The translations under genes and the position numbers were made by a program. The notes under the pieces were generated by a model. That model was not told where the DNA came from and did not search any database. It saw only the letters and a program-made list of their open reading frames with translations. Source: Alcaligenes faecalis (lineage in GTDB: Bacteria; Pseudomonadota; Gammaproteobacteria; Burkholderiales; Burkholderiaceae_B). From it: a stretch of DNA of 64,000 nt. Below are positions 51,004 through 59,405 of this stretch, piece after piece. The stretch lies in NCBI RefSeq assembly GCF_009497775.1, contig NZ_CP031012.1, positions 4,095,912 to 4,159,911 on the forward strand. Reading direction: 5' to 3'. Numbering within the stretch: the stretch's first letter is position 1; each line of letters begins with the position of its first letter.

Positions 51004-51963
51004 ATGAAAATAGAACGTCACTTTATGGTGGGCTTCCTGGTCTTGTCGGCGTTGCTCGCTTGTTTTGTGCAGAACGATTATTTGCTGCACATCCTGGTGC
51101 TGGTGCTGATGTATAGCGTGCTGGCCAGCAGCCTGAACTTGATCATTGGCTATGTGGGAGAGTTCCCGCTGGGTCATGTGGCATTTTTTGGCCTGGGCGC
51201 GTATTCGGTCGCCATTTTGAGTTCACCTGCGGTGGGCTGGCCCGTCACGGTCACCATTGCAGCGGCGGCCTTGATTGCTGCGGCAGCGGGCTACGTGATC
51301 GGGCGTGTGACTTTGCGTCTGAATGGGCCCTTCTTTGTCATTGTGACTCTGGCCTTTGCCGAGGTTCTGCGCCTGCTGGCCAATAACTGGGTAGACCTGA
51401 CTAATGGCCCGATGGGCATCTCGGGTGTGGCTCATCCCGCCCTGCTGGACATGTCGCCCTGGCTGGCTGGCAAGCGGGGTTTTGTGGTGATGGGCATTGT
51501 GCTGGCCGCCATCACTTTCTACATCTGCTACCGCCTGGTTCATTCCAGTGCAGGCCGTGCGGCCGTCACCTTGCGAGAGAACAATTACGTTGCTCAATCG
51601 GTCGGTATTGATCCTTTTCGCTACTCGCAGTTTGTCTTTGTGGTGGCCGCCTTTCTGGCGGGGATTGCCGGGGCCTACTACGCCAGCTACATCAGCTTTG
51701 TAGGGCCGGAAGTCTTCGGTTTCCCGTTTACGGCGACCATGATCATCATCGTTTTGCTGGGCGGTAAAGGTACTTTGCTGGGTCCGATTGCCGGGGCCAT
51801 CGTGGTGGCCTTGCTGGAAGAGTATTTGCGCGAATTCAAGGAACTGCGCCTGTCCCTGTTTGGATTGATCGTCATGGCCTCGGTGCTGTTTGCACCGGAT
51901 GGAATCATGGGATTTGTGCAGCAGCGTTTTCATCATCTATTTGGGAGGACGCGTCATGCTTGA
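51004..51963 (+). CDS. livM: ABC transporter permease, LivM type
   Basis: The second permease of the importer, 319 residues, with the LivM signature (NLIIGYVGEFPLGHVAFFGLGAYSVAIL) near residue 40 and the coupling region LRENNYVAQSVGIDPFRYSQFVFVVAAFLAGIAGAYYA. The stop codon overlaps the livG start by eight bases. Confidence 0.93.
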   Translation: MKIERHFMVGFLVLSALLACFVQNDYLLHILVLVLMYSVLASSLNLIIGYVGEFPLGHVAFFGLGAYSVAILSSPAVGWPVTVTIAAAALIAAAAGYVIGRVTLRLNGPFFVIVTLAFAEVLRLLANNWVDLTNGPMGISGVAHPALLDMSPWLAGKRGFVVMGIVLAAITFYICYRLVHSSAGRAAVTLRENNYVAQSVGIDPFRYSQFVFVVAAFLAGIAGAYYASYISFVGPEVFGFPFTATMIIIVLLGGKGTLLGPIAGAIVVALLEEYLREFKELRLSLFGLIVMASVLFAPDGIMGFVQQRFHHLFGRTRHA

Positions 51964-52714
51964 AGTAAGCGGTCTCAGCAAATCCTTTGGCGGTATTCAT
52001 GCGGTTCAGGATATTGATTTCACCGTTCCTGCCGGGCAAATCGTCAGCTTGATCGGGCCTAATGGCGCTGGCAAAACGACGTGCTTCAACCTTATCACCG
52101 GCTTCTATCAGCCTACTCGTGGGCGGGTGTTGTGGGATGGCAAAGAGGTTACGGCCAGTAAGCCTTATCGCATGGCACAGCAGGGCGTCATTCGTACTTT
52201 TCAAAAGACCAATGTGCTGCGGGCTTTGAGTGTTTTCGACAATCTGGTTCATGCCCATTATTTGGTCGATCGAGCACCCTTGTGGCGCACTTTCTGGCCC
52301 AGCAAGGAGCAGGCAAAAACCGAGCAGGAAATCATCGTCTCGGCCCGCCGTATTCTCGATCAGATTGGCCTGGCCAAGCGTGCTGATGTATTGGCCAGCT
52401 CCTTGTCTTGCGGTGAGTTACGACTGCTGGAAGTGGGCGTTGCCCTGAGTGCCAAACCCAGATTGCTGATGCTGGATGAACCAGCGGCAGGGCTCAACAC
52501 ACATGAAGCAGAAGGTTTGGCAGATTTGCTCAAACAGCTGCCTGGGCAGTGGGTGGAGTCCATTTTGCTGGTAGAGCACAACATGGGTCTGATCATGCGT
52601 GTGTCTGACCAGATCGTCGTCATGAACTTTGGCAAAAAACTGGCAACGGGTACGCCGGCAGAGATTCAGGCCAATGAGCAAGTGTTGGAAGCCTATATGG
52701 GGAAAGCGGCATGA
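51956..52714 (+). CDS. livG: ABC transporter ATP-binding protein, LivG type
   Basis: The first ATPase of the importer, 252 residues. Walker A is GPNGAGKTT, the signature is the slightly altered SSLSCGELRLLEV (usual LSYGxQRRLEI), and Walker B is LLMLDEPAAGL, with the switch His in EHNM. I chose MLEVSGLSKSFGG, which has GGGAGG in front; the longer open frame overlaps livM. The signature departs from consensus, although the key Ser-x-Gly type spacing is kept. Confidence 0.92.
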   Translation: MLEVSGLSKSFGGIHAVQDIDFTVPAGQIVSLIGPNGAGKTTCFNLITGFYQPTRGRVLWDGKEVTASKPYRMAQQGVIRTFQKTNVLRALSVFDNLVHAHYLVDRAPLWRTFWPSKEQAKTEQEIIVSARRILDQIGLAKRADVLASSLSCGELRLLEVGVALSAKPRLLMLDEPAAGLNTHEAEGLADLLKQLPGQWVESILLVEHNMGLIMRVSDQIVVMNFGKKLATGTPAEIQANEQVLEAYMGKAA

Positions 52715-53439
52715 GTAAACAGGACATTGAACCTCTATTGGCTTTGCAGGATGTGGTGGCGGGATATGGAAACTTAACGGCCCTGCATGGCGTCAGCTTG
52801 CATGTACAGCCTGGTGAAGTCGTGGCCATTCTGGGGGCGAATGGCGCGGGGAAATCCACCACGCTGCGTGCTATCTCCGGCTTGATCCGCCCTACTTCCG
52901 GCCAGATCACCTGGAAAGGGCAAGTGATCAGTGGTCGTAGCCCTGAGCATATTCTGAAGCTGGGTTTGGCTCACTGCCCTGAAGAACGGCATGTGTGGCC
53001 CGAAATGACGGTTGAGGACAATCTGGATCTGGGTGCTTACCTGATCAAGTCCAGGACTGAAGTGGAGCGGCGTAAAGGCATAGCCTTTCATCGTTTCCCG
53101 CGCCTGAAAGAGCGATACAAGCAACTGGCGGGCACGCTTAGCGGCGGCGAGCAGCAGATGCTGGCGATTGCCCGGGCATTGATGTCAGAACCGGAGCTGT
53201 TGATTCTGGATGAACCCTCCTTGGGGCTCAGCCCCAAGATGGCTCTGGAGGTTTTTCAGGTGGTGCGGGACATCAGTGAGCATGGCGTGTCCATTTTGGT
53301 GGTGGAACAGAACGTGCATAACGCGCTGAACGTAGCCAGTCGAGCCTATGTGCTGGAGACAGGGCGCGTCATTGCAGAGAAAGACAGCGCCAGCATGCTG
53401 AAAGATCCTGAACTCTTGAGCGCTTACCTGGGAGGCTGA
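52711..53439 (+). CDS. livF: ABC transporter ATP-binding protein, LivF type
   Basis: The second ATPase of the importer, 242 residues: Walker A GANGAGKST, signature TLSGGEQQML, Walker B LLILDEPSLGLSP and the switch His region. It starts in the livG stop (ATGA) and its stop overlaps the next gene's start, so transport and degradation genes are tightly coupled. Confidence 0.94.
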   Translation: MSKQDIEPLLALQDVVAGYGNLTALHGVSLHVQPGEVVAILGANGAGKSTTLRAISGLIRPTSGQITWKGQVISGRSPEHILKLGLAHCPEERHVWPEMTVEDNLDLGAYLIKSRTEVERRKGIAFHRFPRLKERYKQLAGTLSGGEQQMLAIARALMSEPELLILDEPSLGLSPKMALEVFQVVRDISEHGVSILVVEQNVHNALNVASRAYVLETGRVIAEKDSASMLKDPELLSAYLGG

Positions 53440-54275
53440 TGATGAGCATGAACAAGACGGTAGAACTCCCATCGCGTCTTAGCTACGGCGCCCATGTCCA
53501 CGCCAATGGCATACGGCAGCACTACTTGCGTTATGCCGGTCCCGGACCCGCTTTGGTGCTGGAGCCGGGGATCACCAGCCCTGCCCCCACCTGGGGCTTT
53601 GTGGCAGAGCGTTTGGCCCTGCATTTTGATGTGTATGTGCTCGATGTACGTGGTCGTGGCCTGTCGCAATCGGGTGCAGATCTGGACTACGGGGTGAATG
53701 CGTGCGCGGATGATTTGTGCGAGTTCGTTCGGGAGCTGGCACTGGAGTCACCCATCTATGTGGGGCATTCCATGGGGGCGCGCATTTTGTTGCGTGCCGC
53801 CAGCCGGGGGCTGCCCAAGGGAGCCGCCATGGTGCTGGTGGATCCGCCAGTGTCCGGCCCGGGGCGACGCCCCTACCCGGCGAATATTGCCTGGTACACC
53901 GATTCGATTGCACAGGCTAAACAAGGCATGAGCGCCGAGCAGATGCGGCAGTTTTGCCCGACCTGGACCCCCGAGCAACTGGCGCTGCGCGCCCAGTGGC
54001 TGCACACCTGCGATGTGCGTGCGGTGACGGACAGCTACGAGTGGTTCCACACCGACGATGCGTTCCCGGACTTCAGCCAGCTCAATGACTGGAAGGTGGC
54101 CCTGATGGTGGCGGGCAAGGGGGATGTCATTCGCGATGAGGATATTAAAGAGGCGCAGTCCTTGAAGCCCGACTTGCAGGTCTTAGGTGTGCCAGGAGCT
54201 GGGCACATGATTCCCTGGGATGACGAGGAAGGCTTTTATCGTGCATTGGGCACCTTTCTGGGCCTTACCTTTTAA
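53439..54275 (+). CDS. nicD: N-formylmaleamate deformylase
   Basis: NicD (HpaD in picolinate pathways) is an alpha/beta hydrolase that cuts N-formylmaleamate into maleamate and formate. The 278-residue protein aligns by eye with Pseudomonas putida NicD: ANGIRQHYLRY, PGITSPAPTWGFVAERL, DVRGRGLS and VDPPVSGPGRRPYP. The catalytic triad is Ser111 (GHSMGA), Asp135 (LVDPPVS) and His256 (GAGHMIPWDD). ATG codons occur at the start and at the next codon; either could be used. It overlaps livF. Confidence 0.93.
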   Translation: MMSMNKTVELPSRLSYGAHVHANGIRQHYLRYAGPGPALVLEPGITSPAPTWGFVAERLALHFDVYVLDVRGRGLSQSGADLDYGVNACADDLCEFVRELALESPIYVGHSMGARILLRAASRGLPKGAAMVLVDPPVSGPGRRPYPANIAWYTDSIAQAKQGMSAEQMRQFCPTWTPEQLALRAQWLHTCDVRAVTDSYEWFHTDDAFPDFSQLNDWKVALMVAGKGDVIRDEDIKEAQSLKPDLQVLGVPGAGHMIPWDDEEGFYRALGTFLGLTF

Positions 54276-54294
54276 CAAGAAACAGGAGTGGAAG

Positions 54295-55335
54295 ATGGCT
54301 GTATCTGATCATCAAATGGTTCAGGCCTGGAACGAGGTGCTGAGTCTTTCTGGAGTGAAGCCGGGGCAGATGGTCACCATTCTGACCAGTTTGCATACTC
54401 ATCCTCAAACCTTGGCTACAGCCAAGCTGGCCGTGGCGGCCTTGGGGGCAACCCAGATGCAGGTGGATTTGCTGCCTGTAAACGCAGAAAAAGCATTGAG
54501 CCGCGACCTTTTGGCTTACTTGGGCACGACTCCGTTGACGGGTAATCCAGCAGCGATTGCTGCCCTCAAGGCCAGTGATCTGGTGCTGGACCTGATGACC
54601 TTGCTGTTCTCTCCCGAACAGCATGAGATTTTGCAGTCCGGTACCAAAATCCTCTTGGCAGCCGAGCCGCCCGAGGTGCTGGTGCGTATGGTGCCGTCCT
54701 TACAGGACAAGGAGCGTGTGGAGCGTTCGGCGCAGGTGTTGCAGGGGGCTCGTGAAATGCGAGCGACATCCAAGGCAGGAACCGATCTGGTGATGCCTTT
54801 GGGGCAGTACCCGGTCATGAAGGAATACGGCTTTGTGGATGAGCCGGGGCGCTGGGATCACTGGCCCAGCGGCTTCATCCTGACCTGGCCCAACGAGGGT
54901 CAGACGCATGGTCGCATCGTGATTGATCGCGGCGACATTTTATTGCCCATGAAGTCCTATGCGGCTGATCCCATCACCATGACGGTCGAGAACGGCGTGG
55001 TGACCTCAATTGAAGGCGGGCTGGATGCCGAACTGCTGCGCGAATACATGGCCTCGTTCAACGATCCTGAGGCTTACGCCATGTCCCACATAGGCTGGGG
55101 CCTGCAGCCCCGTGCGCACTGGTCCACGCTGGGCCTTTACGACAAGGAGCAAACCCTGGGCATGGATGCCCGTGCCTATGCAGGCAATTTCTTGTTCTCC
55201 TTTGGCCCCAATAATGAAGTTGGGGGCGATCGCACAACGGCTTGCCACATCGATATTCCGCTGCGTGCCTGCACCGTGACGGTAGATGGTCGCGAGACTG
55301 TGCGGGAGGGCAAAGTGGTGGAGGAATTGGCATGA
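54295..55335 (+). CDS. nicX: 2,5-dihydroxypyridine 5,6-dioxygenase
   Basis: NicX (HpaX) opens the ring of 2,5-dihydroxypyridine with oxygen and iron(II), giving N-formylmaleamate. The 346-residue protein matches the P. putida enzyme along its length: SPEQHEIL, LLAAEPPEVLVRM, LGQYPVMKEYGFVDEPGRWDHWPSGF and SHIGWGLQPRAHW. The iron ligands His265, His318 and Asp320 fall at exactly the same residue numbers as in P. putida. The ATG has AGGAG before it; a longer frame overlaps nicD. It shares bases with the nicF start (ATGA). Confidence 0.96.
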   Translation: MAVSDHQMVQAWNEVLSLSGVKPGQMVTILTSLHTHPQTLATAKLAVAALGATQMQVDLLPVNAEKALSRDLLAYLGTTPLTGNPAAIAALKASDLVLDLMTLLFSPEQHEILQSGTKILLAAEPPEVLVRMVPSLQDKERVERSAQVLQGAREMRATSKAGTDLVMPLGQYPVMKEYGFVDEPGRWDHWPSGFILTWPNEGQTHGRIVIDRGDILLPMKSYAADPITMTVENGVVTSIEGGLDAELLREYMASFNDPEAYAMSHIGWGLQPRAHWSTLGLYDKEQTLGMDARAYAGNFLFSFGPNNEVGGDRTTACHIDIPLRACTVTVDGRETVREGKVVEELA

Positions 55336-55949
55336 GCAGCCAGAGTGTTTACGAGCGACAGGGGTTTGGGCAAGGGCTGGAGCTGGAAGGCAATGTCGGG
55401 CTGTTAATTGTGGATTTCGTTAACGGTTTTGCAGATCCCCAGGCATTTGGTGGTGGAAATATTCTGGAAGCCATTGAGCAAACGCGCACGGTTCTGGCGG
55501 ATGCACGGGCACAGAACTGGCCGGTGGCGCACAGCCGCATTATCTTTGCCGATGACAGTGCCGACCGCAATGTATTTGGTCTGAAAGTCCCCGGTTTGGT
55601 GCAGCTGCGAGAGCACAATCCAGCCAGTGCGATTGTCGATGCCTTGAAGCCTGCACCGGGTGAACTGGTCGTGCGTAAAACGGTTCCATCGGCCTTCTTT
55701 GGAACTGCTTTGGCTGCCTGGTTTGCGGAGCGGGCGGTGCAAACTTTGCTGATTGCTGGCGCCACCACAAGCGGGTGCGTACGTGCCTCTGTCGTGGATG
55801 CCATGTCCTGCGGCTTGCGCCCTTTTGTCCTGGCAGATTGCGTGGGTGACCGAGCCAAGGAGCCGCACGACGCGAGCCTGTTTGATATTCAACAGAAGTA
55901 CGGCGAGGTTCGTCCGTATGCGGACTTGCGCCCCTTGCTGGTGATCTAG
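55332..55949 (+). CDS. nicF: Maleamate amidohydrolase
   Basis: NicF (HpaF) is an isochorismatase-fold amidase that turns maleamate into maleate and ammonia. The 205-residue protein has the catalytic triad Asp28 (LLIVDFVNGF), Lys116 (VVRKTVPSAFFGT) and Cys149 (GATTSGCVRASVVDAM), all typical. I chose MSSQSVYERQGFG, which overlaps the nicX stop as ATGA; longer starts are not family-like. After it comes a 93-base gap with an inverted repeat. Confidence 0.95.
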   Translation: MSSQSVYERQGFGQGLELEGNVGLLIVDFVNGFADPQAFGGGNILEAIEQTRTVLADARAQNWPVAHSRIIFADDSADRNVFGLKVPGLVQLREHNPASAIVDALKPAPGELVVRKTVPSAFFGTALAAWFAERAVQTLLIAGATTSGCVRASVVDAMSCGLRPFVLADCVGDRAKEPHDASLFDIQQKYGEVRPYADLRPLLVI

Positions 55950-56002
55950 GACTATCGGTTTTTTTGCTTATTTATTATTTATTTGTTTAATTAATTGGGA
56001 AG

Positions 56003-56026
56003 GTTTGGGCTGCCCAAGGCCCAAAC
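56003..56026. promoter_or_regulatory. Nested inverted repeat upstream of the monooxygenase
   Basis: GTTTGGGC and GCCCAAAC (eight perfect pairs) enclose the smaller palindrome TTGGGC-T-GCCCAA. It lies 17 bases before the monooxygenase start. It could be an operator, a promoter-proximal regulatory hairpin or an RNA-processing site; I cannot choose. Confidence 0.5.
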
Positions 56027-56042
56027 ACCGAGGATGTACAGC

Positions 56043-57251
56043 ATGAAAAAAACGTTGAAAGTAGGTGTGATAGGCGGTGGTATTGGCGGCGTGACTTTGG
56101 CAGCAGCCCTGGAGCAGCGCGGCATAGAAGTACATTTGTTTGAGCGTGCAGCCGCCTTTGGAGAGGTGGGTGCCGGGATTCAAATGACCCCGAATGCGGT
56201 CAAGGTGCTCAACGCTTTAGGCGCACACGATGCGCTGGCCAAGGTGGGTTTTTTGCCCGAGGCTTTGGTGGGGCGTGATTGGTCCAGTGGAGAGGAAAGC
56301 TTCCGTATCCCTTTAAAGAGCGATTGCCCGACGCTGTATGGGGCGGAGTTCTTTCACGTGCATCGTGCGGACCTGCATCATTTGTTGACCGAGCTTCTGG
56401 GTACAACAAAGGTCACCTTTAACACGCAGTGCACCGGGGTGTCGCAGCAAGATGGCAAGGCGGTGGCACATTTTGCTGACGGATCTAGTTTTGAGGCCGA
56501 TCTGATCGTGGGTGCTGATGGAGTGCGTTCAGAGGTACGTCGCTCCATTTTTGGAGAGGAAGAACCCAAGTTCACCGGCAATATGTGCTACCGGGCAGTC
56601 GTGCCTTTTGACCAGATGCCTGATTTTGTCGCACCCGAATCTTCTTTCTGGCTGGGTCCTAAAAGCCATGTGGTGACCTATTACGTGAATGGCGGCAAGG
56701 CTGTGAATATTGTGGCGGTGAATGAAACAGCCAACTGGGTGGAAGAGTCCTGGAATGCGCGTAGCACCCAGCAGGAAATGCTGCAGGACTTCAAGGATTG
56801 GCACCCCAATATCGTCAAGCTGTTCGAGCGCGTGACGGATGTCTATCGTTGGGGTTTGTTCGATCGTGACCCTATGACCAAATGGTCGGCAGGCCGTGTG
56901 ACCTTGCTGGGCGATGCGGCACATCCGATGCTGCCCTTCCTGTCACAGGGCGCGGCAATGGCCATCGAGGACGCCTACGTGTTGGCGGTTGCTCTGGCTG
57001 CTTTGCCGGATGACCTGGACACAGCCTTGTCGCTTTATGAAGCAGAGCGCTTGCCACGTACCAGCCGTGTGCAGCTGGAAGCGCGTGAGCGTGGCCGCAC
57101 CTATCACCTGTCCGATAGCGAAGCCAAGGCCAAGCGAGATGCCGAATACCGTGAGCAGCAGAAGAAAAACCCGCACGCGGGTGGTATCAAGACGGACTGG
57201 GTTTATTCATATAATGCTACTGACTTTCAGCCGAAAGCATTACAGGTTTAA
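56043..57251 (+). CDS. FAD-dependent aromatic monooxygenase, probable 5-hydroxypicolinate 2-monooxygenase or 6-hydroxynicotinate 3-monooxygenase
   Basis: A 402-residue class A flavoprotein hydroxylase: FAD motif GVIGGGIGGVTLAAALEQRG, the DG motif DLIVGADGVRSEVR near residue 158, and the GD motif GRVTLLGDAAHPMLPFLSQGAAMAIEDA near 290. In this operon it should produce 2,5-dihydroxypyridine. It resembles 3-hydroxybenzoate 6-hydroxylases and salicylate hydroxylases (MCYRAVVPFDQM, YYVNGGKAVNIVAV) more than P. putida NicC, so the HpaM type, which hydroxylates and decarboxylates 5-hydroxypicolinate in A. faecalis, fits better than NicC. Its stop overlaps the next start by one base. Confidence 0.85.
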   Translation: MKKTLKVGVIGGGIGGVTLAAALEQRGIEVHLFERAAAFGEVGAGIQMTPNAVKVLNALGAHDALAKVGFLPEALVGRDWSSGEESFRIPLKSDCPTLYGAEFFHVHRADLHHLLTELLGTTKVTFNTQCTGVSQQDGKAVAHFADGSSFEADLIVGADGVRSEVRRSIFGEEEPKFTGNMCYRAVVPFDQMPDFVAPESSFWLGPKSHVVTYYVNGGKAVNIVAVNETANWVEESWNARSTQQEMLQDFKDWHPNIVKLFERVTDVYRWGLFDRDPMTKWSAGRVTLLGDAAHPMLPFLSQGAAMAIEDAYVLAVALAALPDDLDTALSLYEAERLPRTSRVQLEARERGRTYHLSDSEAKAKRDAEYREQQKKNPHAGGIKTDWVYSYNATDFQPKALQV

Positions 57252-58150
57252 TGGGTAGGGCCGGGGGAAGCGTCTTGTTGTCGATACGTCAGTATGTTGA
57301 GAACCAGATTCACATCATTACCGGCCTGCAAGGCAGCCCGGTAGACTTTACGACGCCTGCGGGTGACCCCGGTTTGTTTGGCCCACAGTCCGCTGTTTGG
57401 GAAGTGCATGCAGACTTCACCTCCATGATGTTGGGGGGGATTTCTGCATTGTGCTTGCAGATGCTGGACCCGAAGGTACTGGCCGGGGTCTGGGATCACT
57501 CCCGCTTTCGCCAGGATATGCAGGGTCGCTTGAGCCGAACGGCACAGTTCATCTCGGCAGTCAGCTATGCAGGCACGGAGCAGGCCGAGCGTTGCATTGA
57601 TCAGGTACGGCGGGTGCACGAGCACATCCATGGGCATTTGCCGGATGGTACGCCTTACGATGCCAATGACCCGGAATTGCTGCGCTGGGTGCATCACACG
57701 CAGGCCTACTGTTTTCTGCAATCCCATATGCGCTGGCGTAATGCCAGGCTGGCGCCGGAGCAGCAGGATCGCTATGTCGCGCAATATTCGAAGGTTGCAG
57801 TATTGCTGGGTGCGGATAGCCTGGTCATGGATGCGGCAAGCTTGAGGGAGTTGTTTGCCCAGGCCGGTCCGCAATTACGGGTTGATGCGCGAACCCAGGA
57901 AGTGGCTACAATTTTAATGTCTTCACATACCCTGTTTAAGGGGCCCAAGGCTTGGGTTGCCAGGGTGTTCCTGTTAGCGGCATTGGATATGTTGCCAGAG
58001 TGGGCTCAACGCTGTTTTGAGCATCGCCCCAGCACGGCATCCATGTGGTGGCGTCGCAAGGTGGTGAACAGCGTTGCGTGCGTCTTGCGTTGGGCCACAC
58101 GTAACGGCTCCGTGCATCGGGCACGGCGTCGCGTCGCCAATCTGGCTTAG
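57251..58150 (+). CDS. DUF2236 family protein (MpaB/Lcp-type oxygenase-like)
   Basis: A 299-residue protein of the DUF2236 group, whose studied members (rubber-cleaving Lcp, MpaB) bind heme b or act on carbon chains. Landmarks are DPGLFGPQSAVWEVHADF, SAVSYAGTEQAE and the histidine-rich RWVHHTQAYCFLQSH, where the heme-side histidines are expected. It has no signal peptide; the C-terminal part is basic. Its start shares a base with the monooxygenase stop (TAATG), so both are made together. Its role in pyridine breakdown is unknown; I know no described pyridine pathway that requires such a protein. Confidence 0.78.
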   Translation: MGRAGGSVLLSIRQYVENQIHIITGLQGSPVDFTTPAGDPGLFGPQSAVWEVHADFTSMMLGGISALCLQMLDPKVLAGVWDHSRFRQDMQGRLSRTAQFISAVSYAGTEQAERCIDQVRRVHEHIHGHLPDGTPYDANDPELLRWVHHTQAYCFLQSHMRWRNARLAPEQQDRYVAQYSKVAVLLGADSLVMDAASLRELFAQAGPQLRVDARTQEVATILMSSHTLFKGPKAWVARVFLLAALDMLPEWAQRCFEHRPSTASMWWRRKVVNSVACVLRWATRNGSVHRARRRVANLA

Positions 58151-58186
58151 CTGGTAGATAAGAATGAATCAAATTTTGAGGCAAAT

Positions 58187-58894
58187 ATGGGCCGTGTAAC
58201 TTTGTCGTCGGATAGCTCCTGGGTCAAGCGGGATAAGCCTGGACGCCCGGAAGGGGTAGGTGACAACACGTCAGAGCGAATTCTGGACGCCGCCGAGGAA
58301 GAGTTTTCCGAGACTGGCTATGCCGGGACCACATTGCGCGTCATCGCTCAAAAGGCGGCTGTGACCCAAGCCTTGATTAACTACTACTTCGGTTCCAAAT
58401 ACGGCCTGTTTGAGGCCGTGTTCATCCGCCGAGGCAAAACCATTTCCGATGAGCGTCTACGACGCTTGCATGCCTTGCGCGATCAGGATGGCAAGGTCCT
58501 GGTCGATGATGTGGTGCGCGCTTTTCTGGCACCCACGATTGCCTTGCGCGAGACACCCGGAGGCCGACGCTTCTTGCGACTGCAAGCACGTTTGCACACC
58601 GAGCCAGCCGAGATTTCCTACAAACTGCGTAATGAAGCCTACGACGGCTCAACACGCGCGTACGTACAGATCCTGGAAGAAATACTGCCCGAGTTGCAGG
58701 CCAAGGACGTGTACTGGCGTGTAGTCCTGATGATCGGGGCCTATATGTATGCCTTCTCCGATACACACCGCCTGGAAGAGCTGGCGCCAGGTATCTGTGA
58801 CCCCAACAATACTGACGAGATTCTTGAGCAGATCATTGCCTTTGTCTCTGCCGGTTTGCTGGCTGCGCCGGTGGTCTTGCCTGGCAAGGCTTGA
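58187..58894 (+). CDS. TetR family transcriptional regulator
   Basis: A 235-residue regulator with an N-terminal helix-turn-helix (ILDAAEEEFSETGYAGTTLRVIAQKAAVTQALINYYFGSKYGLFEAVF, about residues 30-78) and a C-terminal ligand domain (DUF1956/TetR_C-like). As last gene of the pyridine operon it probably represses it and responds to an intermediate. That location means it would also be produced in parallel with the enzymes, giving negative feedback. Confidence 0.9.
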   Translation: MGRVTLSSDSSWVKRDKPGRPEGVGDNTSERILDAAEEEFSETGYAGTTLRVIAQKAAVTQALINYYFGSKYGLFEAVFIRRGKTISDERLRRLHALRDQDGKVLVDDVVRAFLAPTIALRETPGGRRFLRLQARLHTEPAEISYKLRNEAYDGSTRAYVQILEEILPELQAKDVYWRVVLMIGAYMYAFSDTHRLEELAPGICDPNNTDEILEQIIAFVSAGLLAAPVVLPGKA

Positions 58895-58909
58895 ACCAGG
58901 CGTTTTCGT

Positions 58910-59299
58910 TTATTTAACCGGCGTACACAACTCCACCACAACACGCTCTGGCGTCTGTACATAAGACACCATCTGCCCCCACGGCTTGTTCTGTGGTGGT
59001 GCCAGTTCCGTGCCGCCTTCTGCCAGCGCCTTGGCATGAGCTGCAGGCACATCGTCGCAGACCAGGGCGATTTCAATGGCCAGTGGCACGTCTGATGCGT
59101 GAGCCGACAAATGCCCTTTGGGGTAGTTCATGTAGGCCAGCATTTCCGCTGCAAAGGCCAAGGTGGTTTGGCCGGTTTCCAGTTCACCGTACAAGCCGGT
59201 TTCATGCAGCATCTTGGTGGACAATCCAAATGCACGGTTGAAGTAGCCCAGTGCCTGGCCGACGTCGGGAACGTAGATGATGGTGTAGCCAAATTTCAT
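58910..59299 (-). CDS. VOC family (glyoxalase/bleomycin resistance-like) protein
   Basis: A 129-residue single-domain protein of the vicinal oxygen chelate fold: MKFGYTIIYVPDVGQALGYFNRAFGL at the start, ELETGQTTLAFA and PERVVVELCTP at the end. Members bind metals and act on small electrophiles or bind drugs; the substrate is unknown. I chose MKFGY because it matches the family; upstream frame has no good start. It is convergent with the TetR gene and separated from catalase by a terminator. Confidence 0.82.
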   Translation of the reverse strand: MKFGYTIIYVPDVGQALGYFNRAFGLSTKMLHETGLYGELETGQTTLAFAAEMLAYMNYPKGHLSAHASDVPLAIEIALVCDDVPAAHAKALAEGGTELAPPQNKPWGQMVSYVQTPERVVVELCTPVK

Positions 59300-59341
59300 G
59301 GTGGGACTCGGTAGGAAAATGCAGGGCCAGTGCAAAAAAAA

Positions 59342-59374
59342 ATCGGCCCCCCGATTGTAGAGTGGGGGGCCGAT
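59342..59374 (-). terminator. Terminator after catalase
   Basis: ATCGGCCCCCC pairs with GGGGGGCCGAT (11 pairs) around an 11-base loop. On the minus strand it is followed by a long T run, so it ends the catalase transcript before the VOC gene. Confidence 0.9.
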
Positions 59375-59405
59375 CTTTTTACGGCTTTACAAGCCGGGTC
59401 AGGGT

